A DNA stretch of 6,285 nucleotides, from positions 811 to 7,095 of the forward strand of contig CAPQQE010000010.1 of assembly GCA_948687865.1 (NCBI GenBank), written 5' to 3'. Below the pieces are notes generated by a model that saw only the letters and a program-made list of their open reading frames with translations, did no database searches and had not been told where the DNA came from. This DNA is from an uncultured Bacilli bacterium. Its GTDB lineage: Bacteria > Bacillota_I > Bacilli_A > RF39 > UBA660. This document shows, one piece after another, positions 1-6,096 of the stretch. The position numbers and the translations under genes were made by a program. The first letter of the stretch is position 1; each line of letters opens with the position of its first letter.

Positions 1-1
1 A

Positions 2-595
2 CTTATAGGTGATGTATCTCCATTAGATTCAGTAAAAAATACTAAATTTAAAAATTTAGATATAATACCATCTACTATAACACTTGCTGGAATTGATATA
101 GAATTTATTGAAAAACAAAATAGTAATCCTACATTTTCAAAAGGATCACAGTTAAAAAGAGTATTATCTTCATTAAGAGAAAAATATGATTATATTTTAA
201 TAGATTGTCCACCATCGTTAGGTATATTAACAATTAACGCTCTAACAGCTTCTGATTCAGTTTTAATACCTGTTCAATGTGAGTATTTTGCGCTTGAAGG
301 TATAATGCAATTGCTTAATACAATAACACAAGCAAGAAAAAGTTTAAATCCAAATCTTGAAATAGAGGGGGTAGTACTTACTATGCTTGATTCAAGAACA
401 AACTTAGGATTAGAAGTTGTTGAAAATGTTAGAGGGTTCTTTAGAGAAAGAGTATATGATACTATTATTCCAAGATTAATTAGATTAACAGAAGCTCCAT
501 CACACGGAAAACCAATAGTAAATTATGATCCAACAAGTAGAGGAACAGAAGCTTATATAAATTTAGCAAAGGAGGTAATTGCTAGAAATGAATGA
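2..595 (+). CDS. parA: ParA/Soj chromosome-partitioning ATPase, 5' end missing
   Basis: This is the C-terminal 197 residues of a ParA/Soj (MinD-like deviant Walker) ATPase, read in frame from base 2. The gene begins before the window. Compared with a Soj of about 253 residues, roughly the first 60-65 are absent, including the P-loop (KGGVGKTT), so the ATP-binding motif cannot be checked here. Visible signatures are the Walker B segment YILIDCPPS at fragment residues 64-72, followed by the family stretches LTINALTASD, PVQCEYFALEG, LTMLDSRTNLG and EAPSHGKPI. ParA is known to cycle ATP-dependently on the nucleoid and, with ParB bound at parS, to segregate origins; in Firmicutes it also modulates DnaA. 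The stop is TGA at 593-595 and overlaps the start of parB, so the pair is probably translationally coupled. The identification is very secure; only the 5' end is unknown. Confidence 0.96.
   Translation, partial: LIGDVSPLDSVKNTKFKNLDIIPSTITLAGIDIEFIEKQNSNPTFSKGSQLKRVLSSLREKYDYILIDCPPSLGILTINALTASDSVLIPVQCEYFALEGIMQLLNTITQARKSLNPNLEIEGVVLTMLDSRTNLGLEVVENVRGFFRERVYDTIIPRLIRLTEAPSHGKPIVNYDPTSRGTEAYINLAKEVIARNE
568..576 (+). promoter_or_regulatory. Ribosome binding site for parB, inside parA
   Basis: AAAGGAGGT is a near-perfect Shine-Dalgarno sequence lying within the last codons of parA. It decides the parB start. An in-frame TTG at 579 is only 2-3 bases away, too close for initiation, while ATG at 588 lies 11 bases downstream and gives the usual ParB N-terminus (MNDKRKALGRGL). 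Confidence 0.75.
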
Positions 596-1466
596 TAAAA
601 GAAAAGCACTTGGAAGAGGCTTAGAGCAACTATTTAGTGAAGAGGGATTAAATTTTGAAACATTAGAAAATACAATAATAGAAGAGGCAAAGATTAATAA
701 TCAAATAGTTGATATTGAATTAAGTGAATTAAGAGCAAATCCATATCAACCAAGAAAGACATTCAATGAAGAAGCATTAAGTGAACTTGCATCTTCGATT
801 AAAGAACATGGTGTATTTCAACCAATTATAGTTAAAAAAAGTATAAAAGGTTATGAGATAATTGCAGGTGAAAGAAGATTTAGAGCATCAAAACTTGCAG
901 GTAAAACTACTATACCAGCAATTGTTAAAGATTTCTCTGATGATGAGATGATGCAAATAGCACTACTTGAAAATTTACAAAGAGAAAATTTAACAGCAAT
1001 AGAAGAAGCAAAAGCATATAAATCAATAATTGAAAATATGAACATTACTCAAGATGAACTATCTAGAAAAGTAGGTAAAAGCAGAAGTCATATTACAAAT
1101 ATACTTGGTTTATTAAAATTACCAGCATCCGTTCAAGATATGGTTTTATATAATAAAATATCAATGGGTCATGCTAGAGCATTAAGTAAGTTAGAAGATG
1201 AAGCAAAAATAGAGGATTTAGCACAAAAAATAGTAGATGAAGATTTGAGTGTAAGAAAATTGGAAAGTATTGTATATGATAATAAGGAAAAAATAGTTGA
1301 ATATAGAAAACAAGGCGTTAATGCTTATAAATATATGGAAGATTATTTAAAAGAAAAATTAGGAACAAACGTTAAAATAAGTGAAAATAAATTATCAATA
1401 AAATTCTCTAGTGTACAAGATTTAAATAGGATACTGGAGATAATGAATATCAATATTAATGAATAA
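588..1466 (+). CDS. parB: ParB/Spo0J chromosome-partitioning protein
   Basis: This encodes a complete 292-residue ParB/Spo0J protein. ParB is a CTP-dependent DNA clamp that loads at parS sites, spreads on the DNA, recruits SMC and stimulates ParA. Domains in order: a basic N-terminal tail with KALGRGL (6-12), the ParA-stimulating region of this family; the ParB/Srx-like nucleotide-binding domain (about 40-135) with NPYQPR (51-56), GERRFRA (94-100) and ENLQREN (128-134); a helix-turn-helix centred on about 155-178 (LSRKVGKSRSHITNILGLL); and a C-terminal dimerisation region. Length matches the family (about 280-300). The ATG at 588 is preferred over an in-frame TTG at 579 because of its spacing to the ribosome binding site at 568-576. 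The gene overlaps parA by 8 bases and is 12 bases from the next gene, so it sits in an operon. I could not find a parS-like palindrome in the window. Confidence 0.96.
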   Translation: MNDKRKALGRGLEQLFSEEGLNFETLENTIIEEAKINNQIVDIELSELRANPYQPRKTFNEEALSELASSIKEHGVFQPIIVKKSIKGYEIIAGERRFRASKLAGKTTIPAIVKDFSDDEMMQIALLENLQRENLTAIEEAKAYKSIIENMNITQDELSRKVGKSRSHITNILGLLKLPASVQDMVLYNKISMGHARALSKLEDEAKIEDLAQKIVDEDLSVRKLESIVYDNKEKIVEYRKQGVNAYKYMEDYLKEKLGTNVKISENKLSIKFSSVQDLNRILEIMNININE

Positions 1467-1478
1467 TTTGGAGGAATT

Positions 1479-2285
1479 ATGTCTATATTTGATTTAGAAA
1501 TTTCTGAAAAGATATATTTACCAATATTAATAATTATAGTATCAATATTGTTTGATTTAATTGTTAATAAGATTTTAAGTATAAGAATTAAGATTAATAA
1601 GAATTTATCGAAACATGAACAAAGAAGTAGAGAGACAGTATTAATAATGTTTAAAAATATTGTAAAGGTTTTAATAATTATAATTTCCATTTTAGGTATA
1701 TTACAAGTATTTGGCATTAATACTAGTACTTTAGTTGCGGGTGTAGGAGCATTAAGTTTAGTAATAGGTTTAGCTTTTCAAGATGTATTAAAAGATATAT
1801 TAGTAGGTGTAGCTATTATATTAGAAAGTCAATTTGCTATAGGAGAAATAGTTGAAATTAATGGCTTTAAAGGGGAGGTAACAGCACTTACTTTAAAGAC
1901 GACAAAAATAAAGGCTTTTACTGGTGAAACTAAAATAATTTCAAATAGAAATATTACTGAGATTACTAATTTTAGTTTAGATAATTCATTAGTTAAGGTA
2001 ATCGCATCAGTTTCATATGAATCTGATATAAATAAGGTTGAAAAGGTGCTAAATGAATTAGTTAATAAACTTAATAATGAAATAAAAGAATTAAAAAGTA
2101 ATATTAAAGTTGAAGGTATAGATTCCTTATCATCATCCTCAGTTGATTTTTTACTTACAACTTATGCATCTAATAAAAATGTGTATATAGTAAAAAGAAA
2201 GTTATTAAAAGAGATAAAATTAGCTTTTGATGAAAATAAGATAAAAATCCCATATCCACAATTAGAGGTTCATAATGAAAAGTAA
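1479..2285 (+). CDS. MscS-family small-conductance mechanosensitive channel
   Basis: This encodes a 268-residue membrane protein of the MscS family. These homoheptameric inner-membrane channels open under membrane tension and release solutes during osmotic downshock. Three hydrophobic segments are visible at about residues 12-32, 58-80 and 84-117. The third is the pore helix: it is rich in Gly and Ala (VAGVGALSLVIGLAFQDVLK) and leads into the beta domain (about 118-170). An alpha/beta C-terminal domain follows, ending in the family motif IPYPQ (257-261). Length is close to the 286 residues of E. coli MscS. The start is ATG at 1479, with GGAGG at 1470-1474. The last 11 bases overlap the next gene. 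MscS next to parB and DUF951 is, from what I know, a common arrangement in low-GC Firmicutes near the origin; no functional link to segregation is evident. Confidence 0.93.
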   Translation: MSIFDLEISEKIYLPILIIIVSILFDLIVNKILSIRIKINKNLSKHEQRSRETVLIMFKNIVKVLIIIISILGILQVFGINTSTLVAGVGALSLVIGLAFQDVLKDILVGVAIILESQFAIGEIVEINGFKGEVTALTLKTTKIKAFTGETKIISNRNITEITNFSLDNSLVKVIASVSYESDINKVEKVLNELVNKLNNEIKELKSNIKVEGIDSLSSSSVDFLLTTYASNKNVYIVKRKLLKEIKLAFDENKIKIPYPQLEVHNEK

Positions 2286-2460
2286 TTATGGTATAGGAAC
2301 AAAAGTTATAATGAAAAAAGGACACCCATGTGGTACAAACTTATGGGAAATTATAAGAGTAGGTGTGGATATAAAATTAAAATGTATAGAATGTGGTAGG
2401 ACTATAATGATGCCTAGAGTAGAATTTAATAAAAAAATAAAAAAAATAATGGAGGAATAA
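2275..2460 (+). CDS. DUF951 small putative zinc-binding protein
   Basis: This encodes a 61-residue protein matching the DUF951 family, which is widespread in Firmicutes and, as far as I know, functionally uncharacterised. Recognisable family features are the conserved block with H17-P-C19-G-T-N, W24-E-I-I-R28, then K36-C37-I-E-C40-G41, and a basic tail. The H-x-C and C-x-x-C pairs suggest a single bound metal ion, probably zinc, and the basic charge would allow nucleic-acid binding; both points are inference. The start ATG at 2275 lies inside the end of the mscS gene (11-base overlap), with AGAGG at 2264-2268 as ribosome binding site, so translation is probably coupled to mscS. Its length is normal for the family. 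The next gene starts one base after its stop codon. Confidence 0.9.
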   Translation: MKSNYGIGTKVIMKKGHPCGTNLWEIIRVGVDIKLKCIECGRTIMMPRVEFNKKIKKIMEE

Positions 2461-2461
2461 T

Positions 2462-3973
2462 ATGGATAACGAGAATAAAAGATTTCATTTACATCCGGTT
2501 TGGTTTTTTGTAATATTATCTATTATCACAATATTATTAAGTGGAATATTGTCATTATTTAATTTTCAAGGAACACAAACAGATATATCACTTGGAACAT
2601 CTTCGACAACTATATTAACAGTTGAATCACTTCTAAGTACTTCTGGTATTAAATTTATGATATCTGAAAGTGTAAATAATTTCCTTAAATTTGCACCTTT
2701 AGGGACTTTAATTATAGGTTTAATGGGTGTAGGATTAGCAATAAAAGTTGGATTATTAAAATCTATATTTAGTAGATTATATAAAATAATTCCAAGAAAA
2801 ACTATGTTTTTTATATTTTCATTATTATGCATAATTATGGGAATTAGTATGGATTTATCATTTATAATAATGATACCAATATCTGCAATATTATTTACTG
2901 AATATAAAAGAAGTCAGGTTATGGGTATGACTATGGCTTTTGTCAGTGTCGCAGCAGGTGCTAATATAAATATATTTATAACATCAATTGATTATAGTTT
3001 GATAGAACTTGCAAAATCATCAGTAAATTTGGTTGATACGAATTATAAATATGGATATACAGGAAATCTATTTTTTGTTGTAATATCAAGTATTTTACTC
3101 GCACTTTTAATATCAATTATGACTGACATAATATCAAGAAAAAAACCTGTAAGAATAGGTAACGATGAATTTGAAATCAATGAAAAACTTGATAAAAAGG
3201 GATTAAAAAGTTCATTAGTTGTATTTATAATAATGAGTATAATATTTATTTATTCCGTAATTCCAGGATTACCATTATCAGGATCCTTACTTGATTCATC
3301 ACAATCAATGTATATAAATAAATTATTTGGTGTTAACTCACCATTTGTAAACGGAAGTTTATGGATTGTTTCCTTTATGTTTATGATATGTTCAGTTATT
3401 TATGGAATAGTAACAAAGCAAATAAAAGGCCAGAATGATATAATAAAATACCTATCAAGTAGTTTAAGCGGACTTGGCGAGATGTTGTTATTAATATTTT
3501 TTGCATCACAATTTGTTGCACTTTTTAAATATACTAATATAGGTAATATTTTAACTGTAAATTTGTTTAATTTAATTTCAAATTTTAAACCATCTTTTGT
3601 TATTTTAATTTTACTATCATTTATCGCCATATCAATATCAAATATATTTATACCATCATTATCAACAAAGTGGACGTTATTTGTTCCTAATATGATACCA
3701 TTATTTATGAAATCAAATATAACACCAGAATTTACCGGAGCCATATTTCGTTTATCGGCATCTGTAACAAATTTAATTACACCAATATTTTCATACTTTG
3801 TTATATTTTTAGGTTTTATAGGACTATACAGTAAAAACGATTTTACAGTTAAGAAATGTTATAAATTAATAATTCCATATTTTATAGCTATTATAATATT
3901 ATGGTTATTTATAATCTTTAGTTTTTATGTATTAAGGGCACCTATAGGACCAGGTGTATATCCAACAATATAA
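2462..3973 (+). CDS. AbgT-family transporter (p-aminobenzoyl-glutamate/antimetabolite family)
   Basis: This encodes a 503-residue polytopic membrane protein of the AbgT family, which includes E. coli AbgT (p-aminobenzoyl-glutamate uptake) and MtrF/YdaH (sulfonamide efflux). Family landmarks: the N-terminal HPVWFF before the first helix; AGANINIFITSID (165-177); FFASQFVALFKYTNIG (346-361), the counterpart of the AbgT FFAAQFxAYFNYxNxG block; SLSTKWTLFVPN (399-410); and TPEFTGAIFR (421-430) followed by SVTNLITP (434-441). About ten or more hydrophobic segments are present. Residues equivalent to those I recall as important in MtrF are kept (D177, S401, W404, P422, R430), but the usual GD after R-x is SA here (432-433). 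Start ATG 2462 has GGAGG at 2451-2455. It is the last gene of the parAB-mscS-DUF951 run, just before a hairpin terminator. Family is secure; substrate and transport direction are unknown. Confidence 0.88.
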   Translation: MDNENKRFHLHPVWFFVILSIITILLSGILSLFNFQGTQTDISLGTSSTTILTVESLLSTSGIKFMISESVNNFLKFAPLGTLIIGLMGVGLAIKVGLLKSIFSRLYKIIPRKTMFFIFSLLCIIMGISMDLSFIIMIPISAILFTEYKRSQVMGMTMAFVSVAAGANINIFITSIDYSLIELAKSSVNLVDTNYKYGYTGNLFFVVISSILLALLISIMTDIISRKKPVRIGNDEFEINEKLDKKGLKSSLVVFIIMSIIFIYSVIPGLPLSGSLLDSSQSMYINKLFGVNSPFVNGSLWIVSFMFMICSVIYGIVTKQIKGQNDIIKYLSSSLSGLGEMLLLIFFASQFVALFKYTNIGNILTVNLFNLISNFKPSFVILILLSFIAISISNIFIPSLSTKWTLFVPNMIPLFMKSNITPEFTGAIFRLSASVTNLITPIFSYFVIFLGFIGLYSKNDFTVKKCYKLIIPYFIAIIILWLFIIFSFYVLRAPIGPGVYPTI

Positions 3974-3994
3974 ACAACAATAGTTGTTTTTTTT
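3972..3994 (+). terminator. Weak intrinsic terminator after the AbgT gene
   Basis: A perfect 7-base inverted repeat, AAACAAC (3972-3978) and GTTGTTT (3983-3989), encloses the 4-base loop AATA. It runs into a block of eight T residues (3987-3994). The stem starts inside the stop codon of the AbgT gene. It is AT-rich and therefore weak, but its position and T-run fit rho-independent termination of the upstream operon. Confidence 0.55.
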
Positions 3995-4013
3995 CCGCGT
4001 TATGATTTATAAT
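3984..4013 (+). promoter_or_regulatory. Candidate promoter for the GNAT gene
   Basis: A perfect -10 hexamer TATAAT lies at 4008-4013. The best -35 is the weak TTGTTT at 3984-3989 (18-base spacer), which falls inside the terminator hairpin of the preceding operon. Transcription would start near 4020, about 18 bases before the GNAT start codon. The -10 is convincing and the -35 is poor. Confidence 0.5.
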
Positions 4014-4037
4014 ATGCTCTAATCAGGGGTGAAGCAT

Positions 4038-4458
4038 ATGGATAATATAGAATTTAGAAAGTTATATGAAGATGAATTATATGATTCTTTTTTAAAAGTA
4101 TTATCATGGGATATGGATAAGAAATTTACTGATTATAATGAATATGATTTTGAAAGGTATATTTCGTATGCTGAACCATATGGTATGTATAAATGGGACA
4201 TTAGTTGGTTATGGTATGATATCGCAACATTTTCATGAAGATAATTCAAGAGTAATTGCCTATATAATAAATTTAGATTATAGAAATAAGGGTTATGCAG
4301 ACATTTTCCTATTTAATTTGTTAACTAAATTAAAAGAGTACCCTGAAACTAAGATAGCGGTATTAGAAATAGATGACGACAATTATACAAGTATAAATTT
4401 GTCACTAAATAATGGTTTTAATAAAGTTGATGCAAAAAATAACTTATTAGTTTATTAA
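4038..4458 (+). pseudogene. GNAT-family N-acetyltransferase, frameshifted
   Basis: Two overlapping reading frames together give one GNAT-like protein of about 140 residues. The first frame starts at ATG 4038 (AGGGGTG at 4024-4030 as ribosome binding site) and reads 51 plausible residues to about 4190. It then turns into unrelated sequence and stops at TGA 4236-4238. The second frame takes over at about 4189 with INGTLVGYGMI and continues to TAA 4456-4458. The acetyl-CoA loop is visible as Y-R-N-K-G-Y-A at 4279-4299, and the C-terminal N-x-G-F (NNGF) block is also typical of GNATs. A loss of two bases in a TA repeat at about 4188-4191 would explain the shift; with TA restored the protein reads through as YGMY-INGTLVGYG. 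The acceptor substrate is unknown. It could be a real pseudogene or a sequencing error. An in-frame GTG at 4029 was rejected because it overlaps the ribosome binding site. Confidence 0.8.
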
Positions 4459-4526
4459 ATAAGTTTAAAAGACATTTAGAATTTATAAAAAAGTCATAGA
4501 TTCTCATTTATTATAATCGATAATTA

Positions 4527-4535
4527 TGATATACT
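4527..4535 (+). promoter_or_regulatory. Candidate extended -10 promoter for ychF
   Basis: TGA followed by TATACT (4530-4535) makes an extended -10 element 25 bases before the ychF start codon. The corresponding -35 (TTTATT at 4507-4512, 17-base spacer) is weak. A second TATAAT at 4512-4517 lacks any reasonable -35. The same TGATATACT string occurs in the promoter of the minus-strand gene at 5953-5961. Confidence 0.45.
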
Positions 4536-4560
4536 AGTTATTATGTAAAGAGGTGTGATT

Positions 4561-5658
4561 ATGGGTTTAACCGCAGGTATAGTTGGTTTACCTAATGTAG
4601 GAAAATCAACATTGTTTAATGCAATAACAAAAAAGAATATTTTGGCTGCAAATTATCCATTTGCGACTATAGATCCAAATGTTGGAGTAGTTATAGTGCC
4701 AGATAAGAGATTGACTAAATTAGAAGAAATGGTAATGCCAGAAAGCGTTGTACCAACATCATATGAATTCATTGATATCGCAGGACTAGTAAAAGGTGCT
4801 TCAAAAGGAGAAGGTTTAGGTAATAAATTCTTATCTCATATAAGAGAAGTGGATGCTATATGTGAAGTTGTTAGATGCTTTGATGATGCAAATATAACTC
4901 ACGTTGAAGGTACAACAGATCCTATTCGTGATATAGAAATAATAAATTTAGAATTAATATTTTCTGACCTAGAAATTATAAATTCTAGAATAGGGAGAAT
5001 AGAAAAAAAAGCAATATCAACAAAAGATAAAGATGCTCTTTTTGAACTTGAAGTAATGAAAAAAATAAAAGAAGCCTTAGAAAAAGACATTCCTGCTAGA
5101 AGATTAGAATATACTATAGATGAAGAAAAAGTATTAAAATCATTTAATTTACTTACTAAAAAACCTTTAATATATGTTGCCAATGTCAGTGAAGAAGATA
5201 TAAATTCAGGTAATGACTATGTAGAAAAAGTTAGAGAATATGCAAAGGGGGAACATTCTGAGGTAGTAGTTGTTTGTGCTAAAGTTGAAAGTGAACTTAG
5301 TGAACTTAATGAAGAGGATAAAGAACTATTTTTACAAGAACTTAAAATAGAAGACAGTGGTTTAAATAAACTTATATATGCAACATATTCACTTTTAGGA
5401 CTTGCAACGTATTTTACTGCAGGTCCTAAGGAAGTAAAGGCCTGGACTTTTAAAAAAGGAATGAAAGCTCCTGCTTGTGCAGGTATAATACATAGTGATT
5501 TTGAAAGAGGTTTTATTAAGGCGGAGGTTATATCATTTTCTGATTATGAGTTATATGGTGGAGAAAAAGGTGCTAAAGAAAATGGTAAGTTAAGATTAGA
5601 AGGTAAAGAATATGAAATGCAAGATGGCGATATTTGTTTATTTAGATTTAATGTATAA
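4561..5658 (+). CDS. ychF: YchF/OLA1-type P-loop NTPase (redox-regulated, ribosome-associated)
   Basis: This encodes a complete 365-residue YchF protein, a near-universal member of the Obg-related TRAFAC P-loop NTPases. The family prefers ATP over GTP and associates with ribosomes. Visible motifs: G1 GLPNVGKS (9-16); the G2 region NYPFATIDPN (31-40); G3 DIAGLVKGAS (72-81); the atypical G4 NVSE (208-211), which replaces NKxD and underlies the relaxed nucleotide choice. His114, equivalent to the residue reported to take the catalytic role in E. coli YchF, is present. A helical coiled-coil insert spans about 130-200, and a C-terminal TGS domain covers about 284-365 with AWTFKKG and HSDFERGF. Length equals the family norm (about 363-366). 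ATG 4561 is preferred over GTG 4555 because AGAGGTG at 4549-4555 is the ribosome binding site. It appears to be transcribed alone, from its own promoter to a terminator at 5665-5692. Confidence 0.97.
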   Translation: MGLTAGIVGLPNVGKSTLFNAITKKNILAANYPFATIDPNVGVVIVPDKRLTKLEEMVMPESVVPTSYEFIDIAGLVKGASKGEGLGNKFLSHIREVDAICEVVRCFDDANITHVEGTTDPIRDIEIINLELIFSDLEIINSRIGRIEKKAISTKDKDALFELEVMKKIKEALEKDIPARRLEYTIDEEKVLKSFNLLTKKPLIYVANVSEEDINSGNDYVEKVREYAKGEHSEVVVVCAKVESELSELNEEDKELFLQELKIEDSGLNKLIYATYSLLGLATYFTAGPKEVKAWTFKKGMKAPACAGIIHSDFERGFIKAEVISFSDYELYGGEKGAKENGKLRLEGKEYEMQDGDICLFRFNV

Positions 5659-5664
5659 ATAAAA

Positions 5665-5692
5665 GAGATTTTATTCAAAAATCTCCTTTTTT
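5665..5692. terminator. Bidirectional intrinsic terminator between ychF and the minus-strand gene
   Basis: GAGATTTT (5665-5672) pairs perfectly with AAAATCTC (5678-5685) around the loop ATTCA. On the plus strand a six-T run follows (5687-5692), ending ychF transcription. On the minus strand the hairpin is followed by TTTT (complement of 5661-5664), which serves the convergent small gene, whose TGA stop lies in the loop (5675-5677). Confidence 0.85.
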
Positions 5693-5926
5693 CTTAACAT
5701 AGAACCATATGCCACTTGAAACAATGACAAGGGCAACTATATTCAAATATATAAAAGTATTATTATTATTTTTAGCTATTGTAGTATTATTATATTCAGG
5801 AATGTCTATCCCATTATATTTGTTATTATTATACATGCCATTATTGTTACTTATTGCTATCATAAGACTTATTATTAACGGAATAATTAATAAAATAATC
5901 GTATATTTAATTGCTTTCTTTTTCAT
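5675..5926 (-). CDS. Small Asn-rich two-helix membrane protein, unknown function
   Basis: I do not recognise this 83-residue protein. It has a basic N-terminus (MKKKAIK), a hydrophobic segment at about 8-26, an asparagine-rich middle (13 of residues 27-56 are Asn), a second hydrophobic segment at about 58-77 and a basic C-terminus (VKKKGDF). Positive charge at both ends predicts a hairpin with both termini in the cytoplasm and the Asn-rich loop outside. The first segment could alternatively be a signal peptide. Start at 5926 is supported by GGAGGG at 5937-5942 on the minus strand; a longer in-frame start at 5968 lies upstream of this ribosome binding site and of the -10 box and was rejected. 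It has its own promoter (5953-5981) and terminator (5665-5685), so it is very likely a real gene. An opposite-strand reading frame (5709-5933) has no ribosome binding site. The Asn richness may partly reflect AT-rich composition. Confidence 0.72.
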   Translation of the reverse strand: MKKKAIKYTIILLIIPLIISLMIAISNNNGMYNNNKYNGIDIPEYNNTTIAKNNNNTFIYLNIVALVIVSSGIWFYVKKKGDF

Positions 5927-5952
5927 AATATAGACACCCTCCAATAATTTAA

Positions 5953-5981
5953 AGTATATCACTAACAATAATAAAAATCAA
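5953..5981 (-). promoter_or_regulatory. Promoter for the small minus-strand gene
   Basis: On the minus strand, -35 TTGATT (5976-5981) and -10 TATACT (5953-5958) are separated by exactly 17 bases, with a TGA extension before the -10. Transcription would begin near 5946, just ahead of the ribosome binding site at 5937-5942. Confidence 0.7.
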
Positions 5982-5995
5982 TTACTAATATTTTA

Positions 5996-6024
5996 TTTAC
6001 AAAGTAATTTCTTTTTGCTATAAT
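5996..6024 (+). promoter_or_regulatory. Strong promoter for rpsF
   Basis: -35 TTTACA (5996-6001, five of six consensus bases) and -10 TATAAT (6019-6024, perfect) are separated by 17 bases, and TGC precedes the -10 as an extended element. The predicted start is near 6031, leaving a leader of about 65 bases before the rpsF start codon. Strength fits a ribosomal-protein operon. Confidence 0.82.
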
Positions 6025-6030
6025 ACTTAT

Positions 6031-6088
6031 GCGAGTAATTTATTTACTCTCTGCCTATACTTATATAGGCCATTAGTCCAAAGGGAGG
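6031..6088 (+). promoter_or_regulatory. Structured rpsF leader, candidate S6:S18 autoregulatory element
   Basis: Two inverted repeats fill the leader. Hairpin A pairs GAGTAA (6033-6038) with TTACTC (6044-6049). Hairpin B pairs GCCTATA (6053-6059) with TATAGGC (6064-6070) around loop CTTA. In addition CTCTC (6047-6051) can pair, with one G-U wobble, with GGGAG (6083-6087) of the ribosome binding site. That helix would enclose hairpin B but is incompatible with hairpin A. Many bacteria are known to carry an S6:S18-binding motif upstream of rpsF that represses the operon. Position and RBS-sequestering geometry fit that idea, but I cannot confirm the conserved motif. Confidence 0.5.
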
Positions 6089-6096
6089 TGCATGAA

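Noticed and set aside
579..587. Upstream TTG start for parB
   Set aside because: It lies only a few bases after GGAGG, and the added residues are not typical of ParB; ATG 588 gives the usual N-terminus.
1..1478. parS site in or near parA-parB
   Set aside because: I looked for a sequence close to the TGTTTCACGTGAAACA consensus here and in the rest of the window and saw none; parS may lie outside it.
4029..4458. Programmed frameshifting in the GNAT gene
   Set aside because: There is no slippery heptamer or downstream structure at 4185-4195, and GNAT genes are not known for recoding; a simple indel explains it.
4441..4465. AT-only-like inverted repeat AACTTATT/AATAAGTT at the end of the GNAT gene as a terminator
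   Set aside because: The 8-base stem has a 9-base loop, a single G-C pair and no following T-run on the plus strand, so it is expected by chance in such AT-rich DNA.
5709..5933. Plus-strand 74-residue hydrophobic reading frame
   Set aside because: It has no ribosome binding site or promoter and lies opposite the minus-strand gene, which has all three signals; its hydrophobicity is the mirror of the Asn-rich and Ile-rich codons on the other strand.
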